A stretch of DNA of 45,418 nt. Origin: Anaerolineales bacterium. GTDB lineage: Bacteria; Chloroflexota; Anaerolineae; Anaerolineales; UBA6668. Below are positions 33,330 through 40,573 of the stretch, in pieces. Every line of letters starts with the position of its first letter. Positions within the stretch are counted from its first letter, which is position 1. Below the pieces are notes generated by a model, which was not told the DNA's origin, did not search any database, and was given only the letters and a program-made list of their open reading frames with translations. The translations under genes were made by a program, and so were the position numbers. The stretch spans positions 5,908 to 51,325 of the forward strand of contig JAHDIM010000007.1 of NCBI GenBank assembly GCA_020630805.1. Reading direction: 5' to 3'.

Positions 33330-34637
33330 ATGAAACGCACTGCTGATGCAATCATCATTGGCGCTGGCATTATTGGCTGTGCCATCGCGTTTGAACTTGC
33401 CAAGAAAGGTTTCAAAACTCTTAATATCGATCGCTTGCCGACGGCTGGCTTTGGTCCAACCAGTAACTCGTGTGCCATTATTCGCGCACACTATTCGACC
33501 TTTGAGGGCACCGCCTTTGCCTATGACAATTTCTGGTACTGGCAAAACTGGGAAGACTATCTGGGCGCAAAAGATGAAAGTGGCTATGCCAAATATCATG
33601 ACACTGGCACAATCTGGGTGCCGAATCAGGTGCATGGCTACAAGCACATTTTGGAGCTTTACGAACAAGTTGGTGTGGCTTACGAAATCTGGGATCTCAA
33701 CAAATTCCAAGATCGTTTGCCAGTGGTGACGACCCGTTCAAACTGGCCGCCCCGTCGCCCTGAAAATGAAGACTTTTGGGAAGAGTCAGATGAGACCATC
33801 AAGCTGGCCATCTTTACGCCTGGCTCTGGTTACGTGAGTGATCCGCAGTTAGCAACGCACAATCTGATGCGGGCGGCAGAAGCCAATGGTGGTGAATTCT
33901 TGTTCAATCAGGAAGTGACTGCCATTCGCCAAGAGAATAATCGCGTGCAGGGAGTGACGTTGAAAGACGGCACCGAAATCGATGCGCCGATTCTGATCAA
34001 CGTTGCGGGGCCGCATTCGTTTCTCATCAACCGCATGGCGGGTGTGGAAGACAGTATGGCAGTCAAAACGCAGCCGCTGCGCCATGAGGTACATCATGTG
34101 CCGTCGCCAGCGGGCTATAACTTCGAAACAGACGGCATTCATGTTTCAGACGGTGATTCCTCGGTTTATTTCCGACCTGAAGTTGGTAACTCAATTTTGG
34201 TAGGCAGTGAAGACCCTGAGTGCGATGAAAAAGAATGGGTGTCAGACCCAGATGATTTCAATCGCACCTTGACCGATGCCCAGTGGAAGGCACAGGTCTA
34301 TCGGCTTGCCAAGCGCATTCCAGACTTACCCATCCCTGAGAAACCCAAAGGCGTGGTAGATCTCTACGACGTTTCTGACGATTGGATTCCCATCTATGAC
34401 AAATCCAGTTTAGATGGTTTTTATATGGCAATTGGCACCAGTGGTAATCAATTCAAAAACGCCGCCGGCGCCGGACATATGCTGTCTGAAATCATCCAAA
34501 TGTGTGAAAACGGGCAAGATCATGACAAAACCCCGATGCAGTACAAACTGCCAAACATTGGCTTGACCATCAACGCTGGCTTCTTCTCACGGAATCGTGA
34601 AGTGAATCCGGATAGTAGTTTTTCAGTTTTAGGGTGA
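33330..34637 (+). CDS. DAO-family FAD-dependent oxidoreductase (sarcosine oxidase-like)
   Basis: A 435-residue flavoprotein: IIIGAGIIGCAIAFELAKKG at residues 8-27, NSCAIIRAHYST, and a C-terminal GFYMAIGTSGNQFKNAAGAGHM motif that closes the FAD site in sarcosine/glycine oxidase-like enzymes. It probably oxidises an N-methyl or secondary amine. Strong SD AAAGGAG lies 8 bases before the ATG. Confidence 0.88.
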   Translation: MKRTADAIIIGAGIIGCAIAFELAKKGFKTLNIDRLPTAGFGPTSNSCAIIRAHYSTFEGTAFAYDNFWYWQNWEDYLGAKDESGYAKYHDTGTIWVPNQVHGYKHILELYEQVGVAYEIWDLNKFQDRLPVVTTRSNWPPRRPENEDFWEESDETIKLAIFTPGSGYVSDPQLATHNLMRAAEANGGEFLFNQEVTAIRQENNRVQGVTLKDGTEIDAPILINVAGPHSFLINRMAGVEDSMAVKTQPLRHEVHHVPSPAGYNFETDGIHVSDGDSSVYFRPEVGNSILVGSEDPECDEKEWVSDPDDFNRTLTDAQWKAQVYRLAKRIPDLPIPEKPKGVVDLYDVSDDWIPIYDKSSLDGFYMAIGTSGNQFKNAAGAGHMLSEIIQMCENGQDHDKTPMQYKLPNIGLTINAGFFSRNREVNPDSSFSVLG

Positions 34638-34639
34638 CA

Positions 34640-34733
34640 TAGTTGGCTAGTTTGATAGTTGGTAGGTTTGTTAGTGGGTCTTGGGTTACCCTAACGCACC
34701 AACAAACTAACCAACTTACCAACCAACAAACAA
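34640..34733 (+). repeat. intergenic inverted repeat of TAGTTGGT-like units
   Basis: Left arm (about 34640-34687) is built of TAGTTGG, TAGTTTG, TAGTTGG, TAGGTTTG, TTAGTGGG units; right arm (about 34688-34733) is the imperfect reverse complement (ACCAACAAACTAACCAAC...). It starts 3 bases after one stop and ends 4 bases before the next ATG, so the whole gap is repeat. Confidence 0.82.
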
Positions 34734-34737
34734 AATC

Positions 34738-35175
34738 ATGAACGTATACGCAAGCACAGTAATCAACGCATCCATTGATGATGTCTGGCAGGTCATGCGC
34801 GACTTTGTTGGGCTGACTGCATGGAGCCCTTCTGTCACGAAGGCATTTATCACAAACGACAAAGCGGCAGATCAGGTCGGGGCAGTTCGGCATCTAGACA
34901 TCAGCGATGGCTCGGTCTTTATTGAGACGTTGGTGGAATTGTCGGACCACGACACTTATTTCAAATATGACATTGTGGACGGGCCGCTGCCGGTAACAAA
35001 CTACATCGCCACGATGCGCTTACAACCAATTACAGACGGCAACCAGACCTTTGCGTCTTGGTCTGCCGCGTTTAGTACGCCTGACCAGCATCGCGAAGAG
35101 ATGCAACACGTCGTTGGGACGCTGATCTGCACTGGTGGACTGGCGGGTCTGAAAGCATACATGGAAGGAAAATGA
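34738..35175 (+). CDS. SRPBCC (START/polyketide-cyclase-like) protein
   Basis: A 145-residue protein with the typical start VYASTVINASIDDVWQVMRDF, a central NYIATMRLQPI strand and FASWSAAF, and a C-terminal long helix (VVGTLICTGGLAGLKAYM). The fold binds hydrophobic ligands; this subgroup is often annotated polyketide cyclase/dehydrase. Its role in the amine cluster is not clear. No SD is visible because the repeat runs almost up to the ATG. Confidence 0.83.
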   Translation: MNVYASTVINASIDDVWQVMRDFVGLTAWSPSVTKAFITNDKAADQVGAVRHLDISDGSVFIETLVELSDHDTYFKYDIVDGPLPVTNYIATMRLQPITDGNQTFASWSAAFSTPDQHREEMQHVVGTLICTGGLAGLKAYMEGK

Positions 35176-35245
35176 ATACACGGACGCGGAAGACAGCACG
35201 GATGATTAACAAAAAATATCTGTGTTGTCTTCCTATCTGTGTATT
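35175..35245 (+). repeat. intergenic inverted repeat (ACACGGA/GGAAGACA type)
   Basis: Arms 35175-35207 and 35215-35245. Left arm AATACACGGA...GGAAGACAGCACGGAT; right arm is the reverse complement with a few changes (ATCTGTGTTGTCTTCC...TCTGTGTATT). The first base of the arm is the last base of the SRPBCC stop codon, and the SD of the next gene follows directly. Confidence 0.85.
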
Positions 35246-35260
35246 AGAAAGGAGAAGGAA

Positions 35261-35968
35261 ATGGCTGATCGATTAGGGTATCTAAAAATATTTGGGGTGC
35301 TAATTCCTGGCATGAACAGCGTGGTGGAGCCAGAATTGGCAATGTTGCGTGTCCCCGGTGTGACCAATCAGACCGCGCGGCATGTGATTGCGCCGGGCTT
35401 GAAGACGCCGGGTATTGAACAAGTGATGGAGTTGCTGTTGACGTGCAGTCCGGATGCCCTGTTGCTAGGACTTACAACAGAATCGGCTGAAGGCGGGTTG
35501 CAGGCGTTAGCAAGTCTTGCTGAGACGCTGGCTGAAAAGTCTGGATTACCAGTATATTCAGGCTCATATGCGAGCTATGCCGCATTGCGCGCGATCGGCG
35601 CAACCAAAATCGCTGTTGTTACCCCGTTTGATGATGAAAAGAATGCGACAGTGGTCAAGCCACAGGTCGAAAGCCAAGGATTTGAGGTTATTTCTATTGC
35701 TGGAACAGCAGCGCCCTCTTTAGAAGCGATTGCAGGCGCATCAGATGAAGAAATTCAGGGCGTGTTTGCAGCGGCTAATCATCCAGATGCCGATGCTATT
35801 TTGCAGCTAGGAACTGCTTTGCCAGTCGTGGATTTAGTTGGTAGCTTGGAAGAACGGACAGCGAAGACAGTTGTTGCTTGCAACGCTGCGCTCTATTGGC
35901 AAGCCTTGCGTGAGAGTGGAATAAGCGACGCAATTCAAGGTTATGGTCGCTTGTTAGCGGATTACTAG
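35261..35968 (+). CDS. Asp/Glu racemase / arylmalonate decarboxylase-fold protein lacking both catalytic cysteines
   Basis: A 235-residue protein of the Asp/Glu racemase superfamily, closest in layout to maleate cis-trans isomerase and arylmalonate decarboxylase: YLKIFGVLIPGMNSVVEPE, ALRAIGATKIAVVTPF, and a WQALRESG...GYGRLL ending. The two Cys positions that define the family are replaced: LLLGLTTES (Leu71) where ACTSGS is usual, and LQLGTALP (Gly184) where SCTAL is usual. Strong SD GGAGAAGGAA before ATG 35261; the earlier start at 35222 lies in the repeat. Function unknown. Confidence 0.78.
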   Translation: MADRLGYLKIFGVLIPGMNSVVEPELAMLRVPGVTNQTARHVIAPGLKTPGIEQVMELLLTCSPDALLLGLTTESAEGGLQALASLAETLAEKSGLPVYSGSYASYAALRAIGATKIAVVTPFDDEKNATVVKPQVESQGFEVISIAGTAAPSLEAIAGASDEEIQGVFAAANHPDADAILQLGTALPVVDLVGSLEERTAKTVVACNAALYWQALRESGISDAIQGYGRLLADY

Positions 35969-36016
35969 TGTTCTGCTCCACCTAAGCCGCAGCATTGTGC
36001 TGCTCAGAACATCAAA

Positions 36017-36070
36017 GGCTTGTCACGCCCATTGCCAAAATGTATAGCGCAATGGGAGGCGTGACAAGCC
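36017..36070. terminator. bidirectional hairpin between convergent genes
   Basis: Long stem: GGCTTGTCACGCC (36017-36029) with GGCGTGACAAGCC (36058-36070), continued inward by CCATTGC/GCAATGG with a small bulge. A shorter hairpin (TGTTCTG.../...CAGAACA, about 35970-36012) lies before it. No strong T-run, but the position fits termination on both strands. Confidence 0.7.
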
Positions 36071-36086
36071 ACTAGGTTGGACTAGT

Positions 36087-36428
36087 CTATTTGTCTAGAC
36101 CTTCTAAGAACATATCAACAACGCGTTCTGCGACGTTGGAGCGTACACCGAATGTCAATGGCTGCCCAACAGCATTAATTGGAAACGCGCGTGCAATGAC
36201 GACGCTGCCGCCTTCGCTGCCATCAATTACGGCAACATCCATTTGGCTGCGATCATTAATATATTCGCCGCCAACTTGCTTGCCAAATATAGTCTTGAAT
36301 TGCAGTTTCCCGTCTGCAACGGTGACCTTTGCTTTTGCGTCCAGCGCTTCAACCAAGCTCTTGGCTTTTGTGAACATCGCTTCCTTTTCTGTAGCAAATG
36401 CTTTGTGTTTTTTTACAGTCGTTGACAT
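36087..36428 (-). CDS. hypothetical protein, 113 aa
   Basis: A soluble protein with a basic helical N-terminus (MSTTVKKHKAFATEKEAMFTK) and a beta-rich rest (VTVADGKLQFKTIFGKQVGGEY, DVAVIDG, SVVIARAFPIN). No family recognised. The minus strand is preferred over the overlapping plus-strand frame because of a good SD (GAGGAAT) seven bases before the ATG and balanced composition. It stands alone between the amine cluster and the PTS locus, with a terminator-like hairpin downstream. Confidence 0.65.
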   Translation of the reverse strand: MSTTVKKHKAFATEKEAMFTKAKSLVEALDAKAKVTVADGKLQFKTIFGKQVGGEYINDRSQMDVAVIDGSEGGSVVIARAFPINAVGQPLTFGVRSNVAERVVDMFLEGLDK

Positions 36429-36559
36429 ATCTATTCCTCAATTACACTGAACGCTATTCTAATAATGTGGTTGTCCAGCTATCTTTTTTACGCTTTATAA
36501 ACTAATAATAGTGTGGTTATAGCGATTGAATTCTGTCTAATTTTGTTCGATCATTCCAG

Positions 36560-36583
36560 TTTTGTAACAACTTGTTAACAAAA
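36560..36583. promoter_or_regulatory. palindromic candidate operator upstream of the PTS regulator
   Basis: An almost palindromic 24-base AT-rich sequence: half-sites TTTTGT and ACAAAA around AACAACTTGTTA. It lies about 100 bases upstream of the regulator start. It could bind the regulator itself or a catabolite-control protein; this is a weak inference. Confidence 0.35.
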
Positions 36584-36679
36584 AACTGTGCTAATACACT
36601 CCGCGAAACCGACGATTACCGTATTTTGTGGATTAAAGTAGTGGCGCAAAGGGAATTTGGACACTTCCCCATTTGTCAT

Positions 36680-38230
36680 ATGCAATTAACAACTAGACAA
36701 CGTGATGTGCTGCAATATCTATTAAACGCCGATGAAGCGGTCGTTGTTGCAGATATAGCACGTCAACTCGATCTTACACCGCGTCAAGTGAGTTATAGCC
36801 TTTCTGGTTTGAAGGGCTGGCTACAAACTTATGATGTCGAAGTCAGTTTACGACCCGGTGTTGGTGTGCAACTGGTCAGTTTGGTCGAAGGCCAATCAGT
36901 TGATATCGATGTCCTCGGTGATCGGCTAAAGTACGATGTTGTACTTACACCGACACAGAGACAGATCTTACTCACGTTTGCGTTGTTATATGCAACAGAG
37001 CCATACATTTTGCATCAACTTCAGATGCAACTCGATGTCTCAAGAAACACAATTGCAAAAGACTTAGACGAAGTCGATACATGGCTTCAGGACTTTGATT
37101 TGACCCTCGAGCGTCGTCCAAACTTGGGGTGCTGGATTGAAGGCCCTGAGTGGGAAAAGCGCATTGCGCTGAACACACTGCTATGGACTGCTGAAGAGCT
37201 TAGTGAGGGTCAATTAGTCCAGTTGAACCACGCATATGGCCTAAAACTTCAGTTAGGAACTTCAAAGACACAGCTACCGGTGATCAACCAAGCTGATAAG
37301 TTTGTCAAACAACTCAAAGTCAAAAAAGCAATTGATCAGATTGCATATGCTGAAGCTGTCCTCGGAGGTCGCTACACAGATGATGCAGTCCTGTACCTTG
37401 GAATGGTGCTGTCTATTCAGACGCTGCGCCAGCGACACGGTCACATTTTGGAAACTCCAATTCTCCCCGCGGGGTTAGATCTTGAGAAGTTTTCAGCATG
37501 GGGCGTTGCAAGTAAGGTGCTGTCCAACCATTCTGGTCGACGCGAGAACAGTCTTCCAGAAGCTGAAATTACGTATTTGACAATGCACCTGTTGAGTGCA
37601 ATGCGTAATGAACGCTGGCCAAGCGACTCAGAAGCTGACGGGAAATTTTCTTCCCTCATTGCAGACGTAATTGAAGATGTTGCTGTGGCTTATGAAATTG
37701 AAGAATTGCGCGACGATTTGTCGCTACGCGATGGGCTTTACGCTTATATCTACCCGGTTTGGATGCGTCACAGGTTCGCACTTCAGCCGGTGCCTGCAAG
37801 AACAGAATCTCTGTTGCCAGCAAAGTATGAGTTTGAGCACACCATTGCGAAACGGATCGGTAAAAAAATCAAAAAGCGTTTGGGGGTTCGGCTCTTATCG
37901 GCTGAAATCAACAATATTGCGCTTTTGCTAAGAGCCGCATATATCCGTGAAAGGCCAGTTGCGGAACGCCACATTGTAGTGGTGTGTCCAAGCGGAATGG
38001 CCACAGCGCAACTACTTGTTGCGCGATTGAAAGCGCGTTTTCCCCGCTTAGGGGTTTACACAATTTTGTCAGTGCGGGATCTGACTGTAGAGAATTTGGC
38101 AGCCGCCAGTTTGGTCATTACCACCACAACTCTCAGTTCAGCGCTGATAAAAAACAATAGTAATGTTATTCAGGTTCATCCGCTTCTACTACCAGATGAT
38201 GTAGAAACCATAACTAATTGGATGGCTTGA
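36680..38230 (+). CDS. PRD-containing PTS regulator (MtlR/BglG-type activator)
   Basis: A 516-residue regulator: two N-terminal HTH domains (TTRQRDVLQYLLNADEAV... and PTQRQILLTFALLY...), two PRDs (about 200-400; conserved His in ITYLTMHLLSAMR), and a PTS EIIB-like domain with Cys436 in VVVCPSGMATAQLL. There is no C-terminal EIIA domain. Such proteins activate PTS operons and are tuned by HPr- and EIIB-dependent phosphorylation. ATG 36680 is chosen over an upstream in-frame TTG. The PTS genes follow directly, so it is likely their activator. Confidence 0.87.
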   Translation: MQLTTRQRDVLQYLLNADEAVVVADIARQLDLTPRQVSYSLSGLKGWLQTYDVEVSLRPGVGVQLVSLVEGQSVDIDVLGDRLKYDVVLTPTQRQILLTFALLYATEPYILHQLQMQLDVSRNTIAKDLDEVDTWLQDFDLTLERRPNLGCWIEGPEWEKRIALNTLLWTAEELSEGQLVQLNHAYGLKLQLGTSKTQLPVINQADKFVKQLKVKKAIDQIAYAEAVLGGRYTDDAVLYLGMVLSIQTLRQRHGHILETPILPAGLDLEKFSAWGVASKVLSNHSGRRENSLPEAEITYLTMHLLSAMRNERWPSDSEADGKFSSLIADVIEDVAVAYEIEELRDDLSLRDGLYAYIYPVWMRHRFALQPVPARTESLLPAKYEFEHTIAKRIGKKIKKRLGVRLLSAEINNIALLLRAAYIRERPVAERHIVVVCPSGMATAQLLVARLKARFPRLGVYTILSVRDLTVENLAAASLVITTTTLSSALIKNNSNVIQVHPLLLPDDVETITNWMA

Positions 38231-38360
38231 TGTTAACAGTATAGGAGGAGGCAACTCTTACATAACACATTCGTTTAGGTTGCTAGGTAGCGTTACTTAG
38301 CATCTTTGTCTAGGAATAGACGGAAGCATTTGCTTCACACTTGCATCAGAGGATTGAAAG

Positions 38361-39428
38361 ATGAAAGAAACACTTCAGAGATTTGGTGGCTTCATGGCTG
38401 CCATGGTTGTACCGAACATCGGTGCATTTATTGCTTGGGGTTTGATTACAGCCCTATTTATTCCAACCGGTTGGACTCCAAACGAAACGTTGTCTGCAAT
38501 GGTTGGTCCAATGATTATCAACTTGTTGCCACTCCTGATTGGTTACACTGGTGGTAAGTTGATCCACGGCCATCGCGGTGGTGTACTTGGTGCTTTGGGT
38601 ACCATGGGCGTCATCGTTGGTGCTGACATCCCAATGTTCTTGGGCGGTATGATCATGGGCCCAATCGGCGGTTACTTGATGAAACTGGTCGACGGTGCTC
38701 TCGAAGACAGCATTCCTGTTGGTTTCGAAATGTTGGTCAACAACTTCTCAGCTGGTATCTTGGGTACCCTCTTGGCAATCGCTGGTTTGTTGGGTGTTGG
38801 TCCTGTCGTTGAACTGTTCACCAACATGCTCGGTGGTATGGTTGATGGCTTGGTAAGCGCTGGCTTGTTGCCACTTGCTGACTTGGTCATTGAACCAGCT
38901 AAGGTCTTGTTCTTGAACAACGCTTTGAACCACGGTGTATTGGCTCCACTTGGTGCTGTCGCTGCTGAAGAAACTGGTCGCGCAATTCACTTCTTGCTGG
39001 AAACCAACCCAGGTCCAGGTATGGGCTTGTTGATTTCTTACTGGATCGCAGGTCGCGGTCTGTTGAAGCAATCAGCTCCAGGCGCAATGATCATTCACTT
39101 CTTGGGTGGTATCCACGAAATTTACTTCCCATACGTGTTGGCACACCCAATCATGATTGTGGCTCTATGGGCTGGCGGTATCCTCGCTGACTTGTGGTTC
39201 CAAATCTTTGATGCTGGTTTGGCAGCAACTCCTTCACCAGGCTCAATCTTCGCTTACTTAGCTGTGACCCCTCCAGGACAATTCGTTCCTGTGTACGGTG
39301 GTGTGCTGCTCGCAATCATCGCATCAACCGTTGTTGGTACGATCTTGCTGCGCATGTTCCCAGTGGACGCACACGAAGAAGAAATCGGAGAACTGGACGA
39401 AGACTTAACCGCAGGCGTACCTGTGTAA
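38361..39428 (+). CDS. mtlA: PTS mannitol-type EIIC
   Basis: A 355-residue membrane permease of the fructose-mannitol PTS family. Characteristic: LQRFGGFMAAMVVPNIGAFI at the N-terminus, the GADIPMFLGGMIMGPIGG loop, LNNALNHGVLAPLG, and the substrate motif GGIHEIYFPYV (His252, Glu253). E. coli MtlA carries EIIB and EIIA fused behind this domain; here they are separate downstream genes. Codons are strongly biased to TTG, GGT, AAC and ATC, suggesting high expression. SD-like GAGG precedes the ATG; an orphan AGGAGGAGG stands at about 38244. Confidence 0.93.
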   Translation: MKETLQRFGGFMAAMVVPNIGAFIAWGLITALFIPTGWTPNETLSAMVGPMIINLLPLLIGYTGGKLIHGHRGGVLGALGTMGVIVGADIPMFLGGMIMGPIGGYLMKLVDGALEDSIPVGFEMLVNNFSAGILGTLLAIAGLLGVGPVVELFTNMLGGMVDGLVSAGLLPLADLVIEPAKVLFLNNALNHGVLAPLGAVAAEETGRAIHFLLETNPGPGMGLLISYWIAGRGLLKQSAPGAMIIHFLGGIHEIYFPYVLAHPIMIVALWAGGILADLWFQIFDAGLAATPSPGSIFAYLAVTPPGQFVPVYGGVLLAIIASTVVGTILLRMFPVDAHEEEIGELDEDLTAGVPV

Positions 39429-39583
39429 GTGTTGCTTCGGCAACGCTAACGCCGTCTCTCCTTTGTAGTACTTGTAAAGGTAGCTTGAACGTTTGCCTCC
39501 TGCTCTAGCTACCCTTACGAGGCTCGTGAAAATTATAATCAATTTTCACTCTAAGGCCACCGGCTCTCCCGGTCGGTGGCCTT
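39429..39583 (+). other. series of four hairpins between EIIC and EIIB
   Basis: In order: GTTGC-TTCG-GCAAC (39431-39444, UUCG tetraloop), GTAAAGGTAGCT/AGCTACCCTTAC (39474-39485 with 39507-39518, one mismatch), GTGAAAATT/AATTTTCAC (39526-39534 with 39541-39549), and AAGGCCACC/GGTGGCCTT (39553-39561 with 39575-39583). No T-run follows the last. They could stabilise or separate the EIIC message from the rest. The remainder of the 39429-39779 gap (39584-39779) holds a lone TTGACA (39715-39720) without a clear -10 box. Confidence 0.7.
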
Positions 39584-39779
39584 ACTAAACTCAGTTGAAG
39601 CCTGAACTGAACAATTTGGTCTGGTGTTCTGCCACACGCAAAGCTCCAATTCGCCTTTGCTGAACATCATATATTTGTCATACGAAATAGCGCTATATTC
39701 TAAATATATTGTCTTTGACAAATCAATAGATTGCTCACTTGAGTTTTCAACAGTACTTATTAGATCGAGGCCCCCATTT

Positions 39780-40121
39780 ATGTCCGAAGAAGAAAAACAA
39801 CGAAACACGATTGATCTGACCACCGTTAATTTGGTTTGGTTTGCATGTGAAGCAGGTGCTGGCTCTAGCCTTATGGGCGCACGTAGCCTGAGTAAAAAGT
39901 TCAAAAAAGCGAAGCTGAATGTGGAAGTAAAACACAGTCCAGCACGCTCAGTGCCAGACGACGCACAATTGATCTTGGTGCATCAAGGCATGATGAAACA
40001 GGTTGCAGAACGCGTTCCTGGTGCTGTCATCATTCCTTACAAAATGTTTTTAAATGACCCAATCTTCGACAAGCTTGTAAAAGCCTTTGTTGATGGGAAG
40101 ACAATCGCAAGCCGCGCATAG
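39780..40121 (+). CDS. PTS mannitol-type EIIB
   Basis: A 113-residue protein with phospho-cysteine Cys23 in LVWFACEAGAGSSLMGAR, followed by VEVKHSPARSVPDDAQLILVHQGM, a normal EIIB(Mtl) layout. It takes the phosphoryl group from EIIA and gives it to the sugar bound by EIIC. ATG 39780 is the best start; an in-frame upstream extension (to 39624) has no EIIB similarity. A GAGG sequence lies about 12 bases upstream. Confidence 0.9.
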   Translation: MSEEEKQRNTIDLTTVNLVWFACEAGAGSSLMGARSLSKKFKKAKLNVEVKHSPARSVPDDAQLILVHQGMMKQVAERVPGAVIIPYKMFLNDPIFDKLVKAFVDGKTIASRA

Positions 40122-40129
40122 AGATACCC

Positions 40130-40573
40130 GTGACTACGCTTAGTTTGAAATCGGTGCGGCTCGGTGGAGCTGCAAAAGATAAAGAAGATGCCATTCGGCA
40201 AGCTGGCGCCCTGTTAATGGAAGCTGGCTATGTCCAAGAAGGTTATATTCCAGGCATGTTGGAACGTGAACAAACAATGTCCACGTATATGGGGAATGGT
40301 GTTGCCATCCCGCATGGAATGCACGACAGCCGCGAATTTATTCTAGAAACTGGCATTTCTGTATTGCAATTGCCTGACGGTGTCGAATGGGAAGATGGTG
40401 AAATGGCCTATCTTGTCATTGGCATTGCAGCGAACAACGATGACCACATGACGATCCTCATGAATTTGGCAGACGCCATTGAAGAAGAGGATGATGCAGC
40501 TGAACTTATTGCGTTGACTGACGCAGAAGAAATGGTTGCTCGTCTATCCGCAACCCCAGAAGACGTTGGATGA
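40130..40573 (+). CDS. PTS fructose/mannitol-type EIIA
   Basis: A 147-residue EIIA of the PTS_EIIA_2 family, phospho-acceptor His62 in GVAIPHGMHDSREF, after the conserved MLEREQTMSTYMGNG. It accepts phosphate from HPr and passes it to EIIB. The start is GTG, eight bases after the EIIB stop; the end overlaps the HPr-EI start as ATGA. Confidence 0.92.
   Translation: MTTLSLKSVRLGGAAKDKEDAIRQAGALLMEAGYVQEGYIPGMLEREQTMSTYMGNGVAIPHGMHDSREFILETGISVLQLPDGVEWEDGEMAYLVIGIAANNDDHMTILMNLADAIEEEDDAAELIALTDAEEMVARLSATPEDVG

Noticed and set aside
31816-35245. CRISPR array
   Set aside because: The repeats are degenerate 8-10-base units in inverted pairs without uniform spacers, and no cas genes are present.
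36091-36450. Plus-strand frame of 119 codons opposite the 113-aa hypothetical gene
   Set aside because: Low-complexity composition and no SD; the minus-strand frame has GAGGAAT before its ATG.
38244-38252. AGGAGGAGG as SD of a missed gene before EIIC
   Set aside because: No start codon at suitable spacing opens a frame of useful length; the following bases reach stops quickly.
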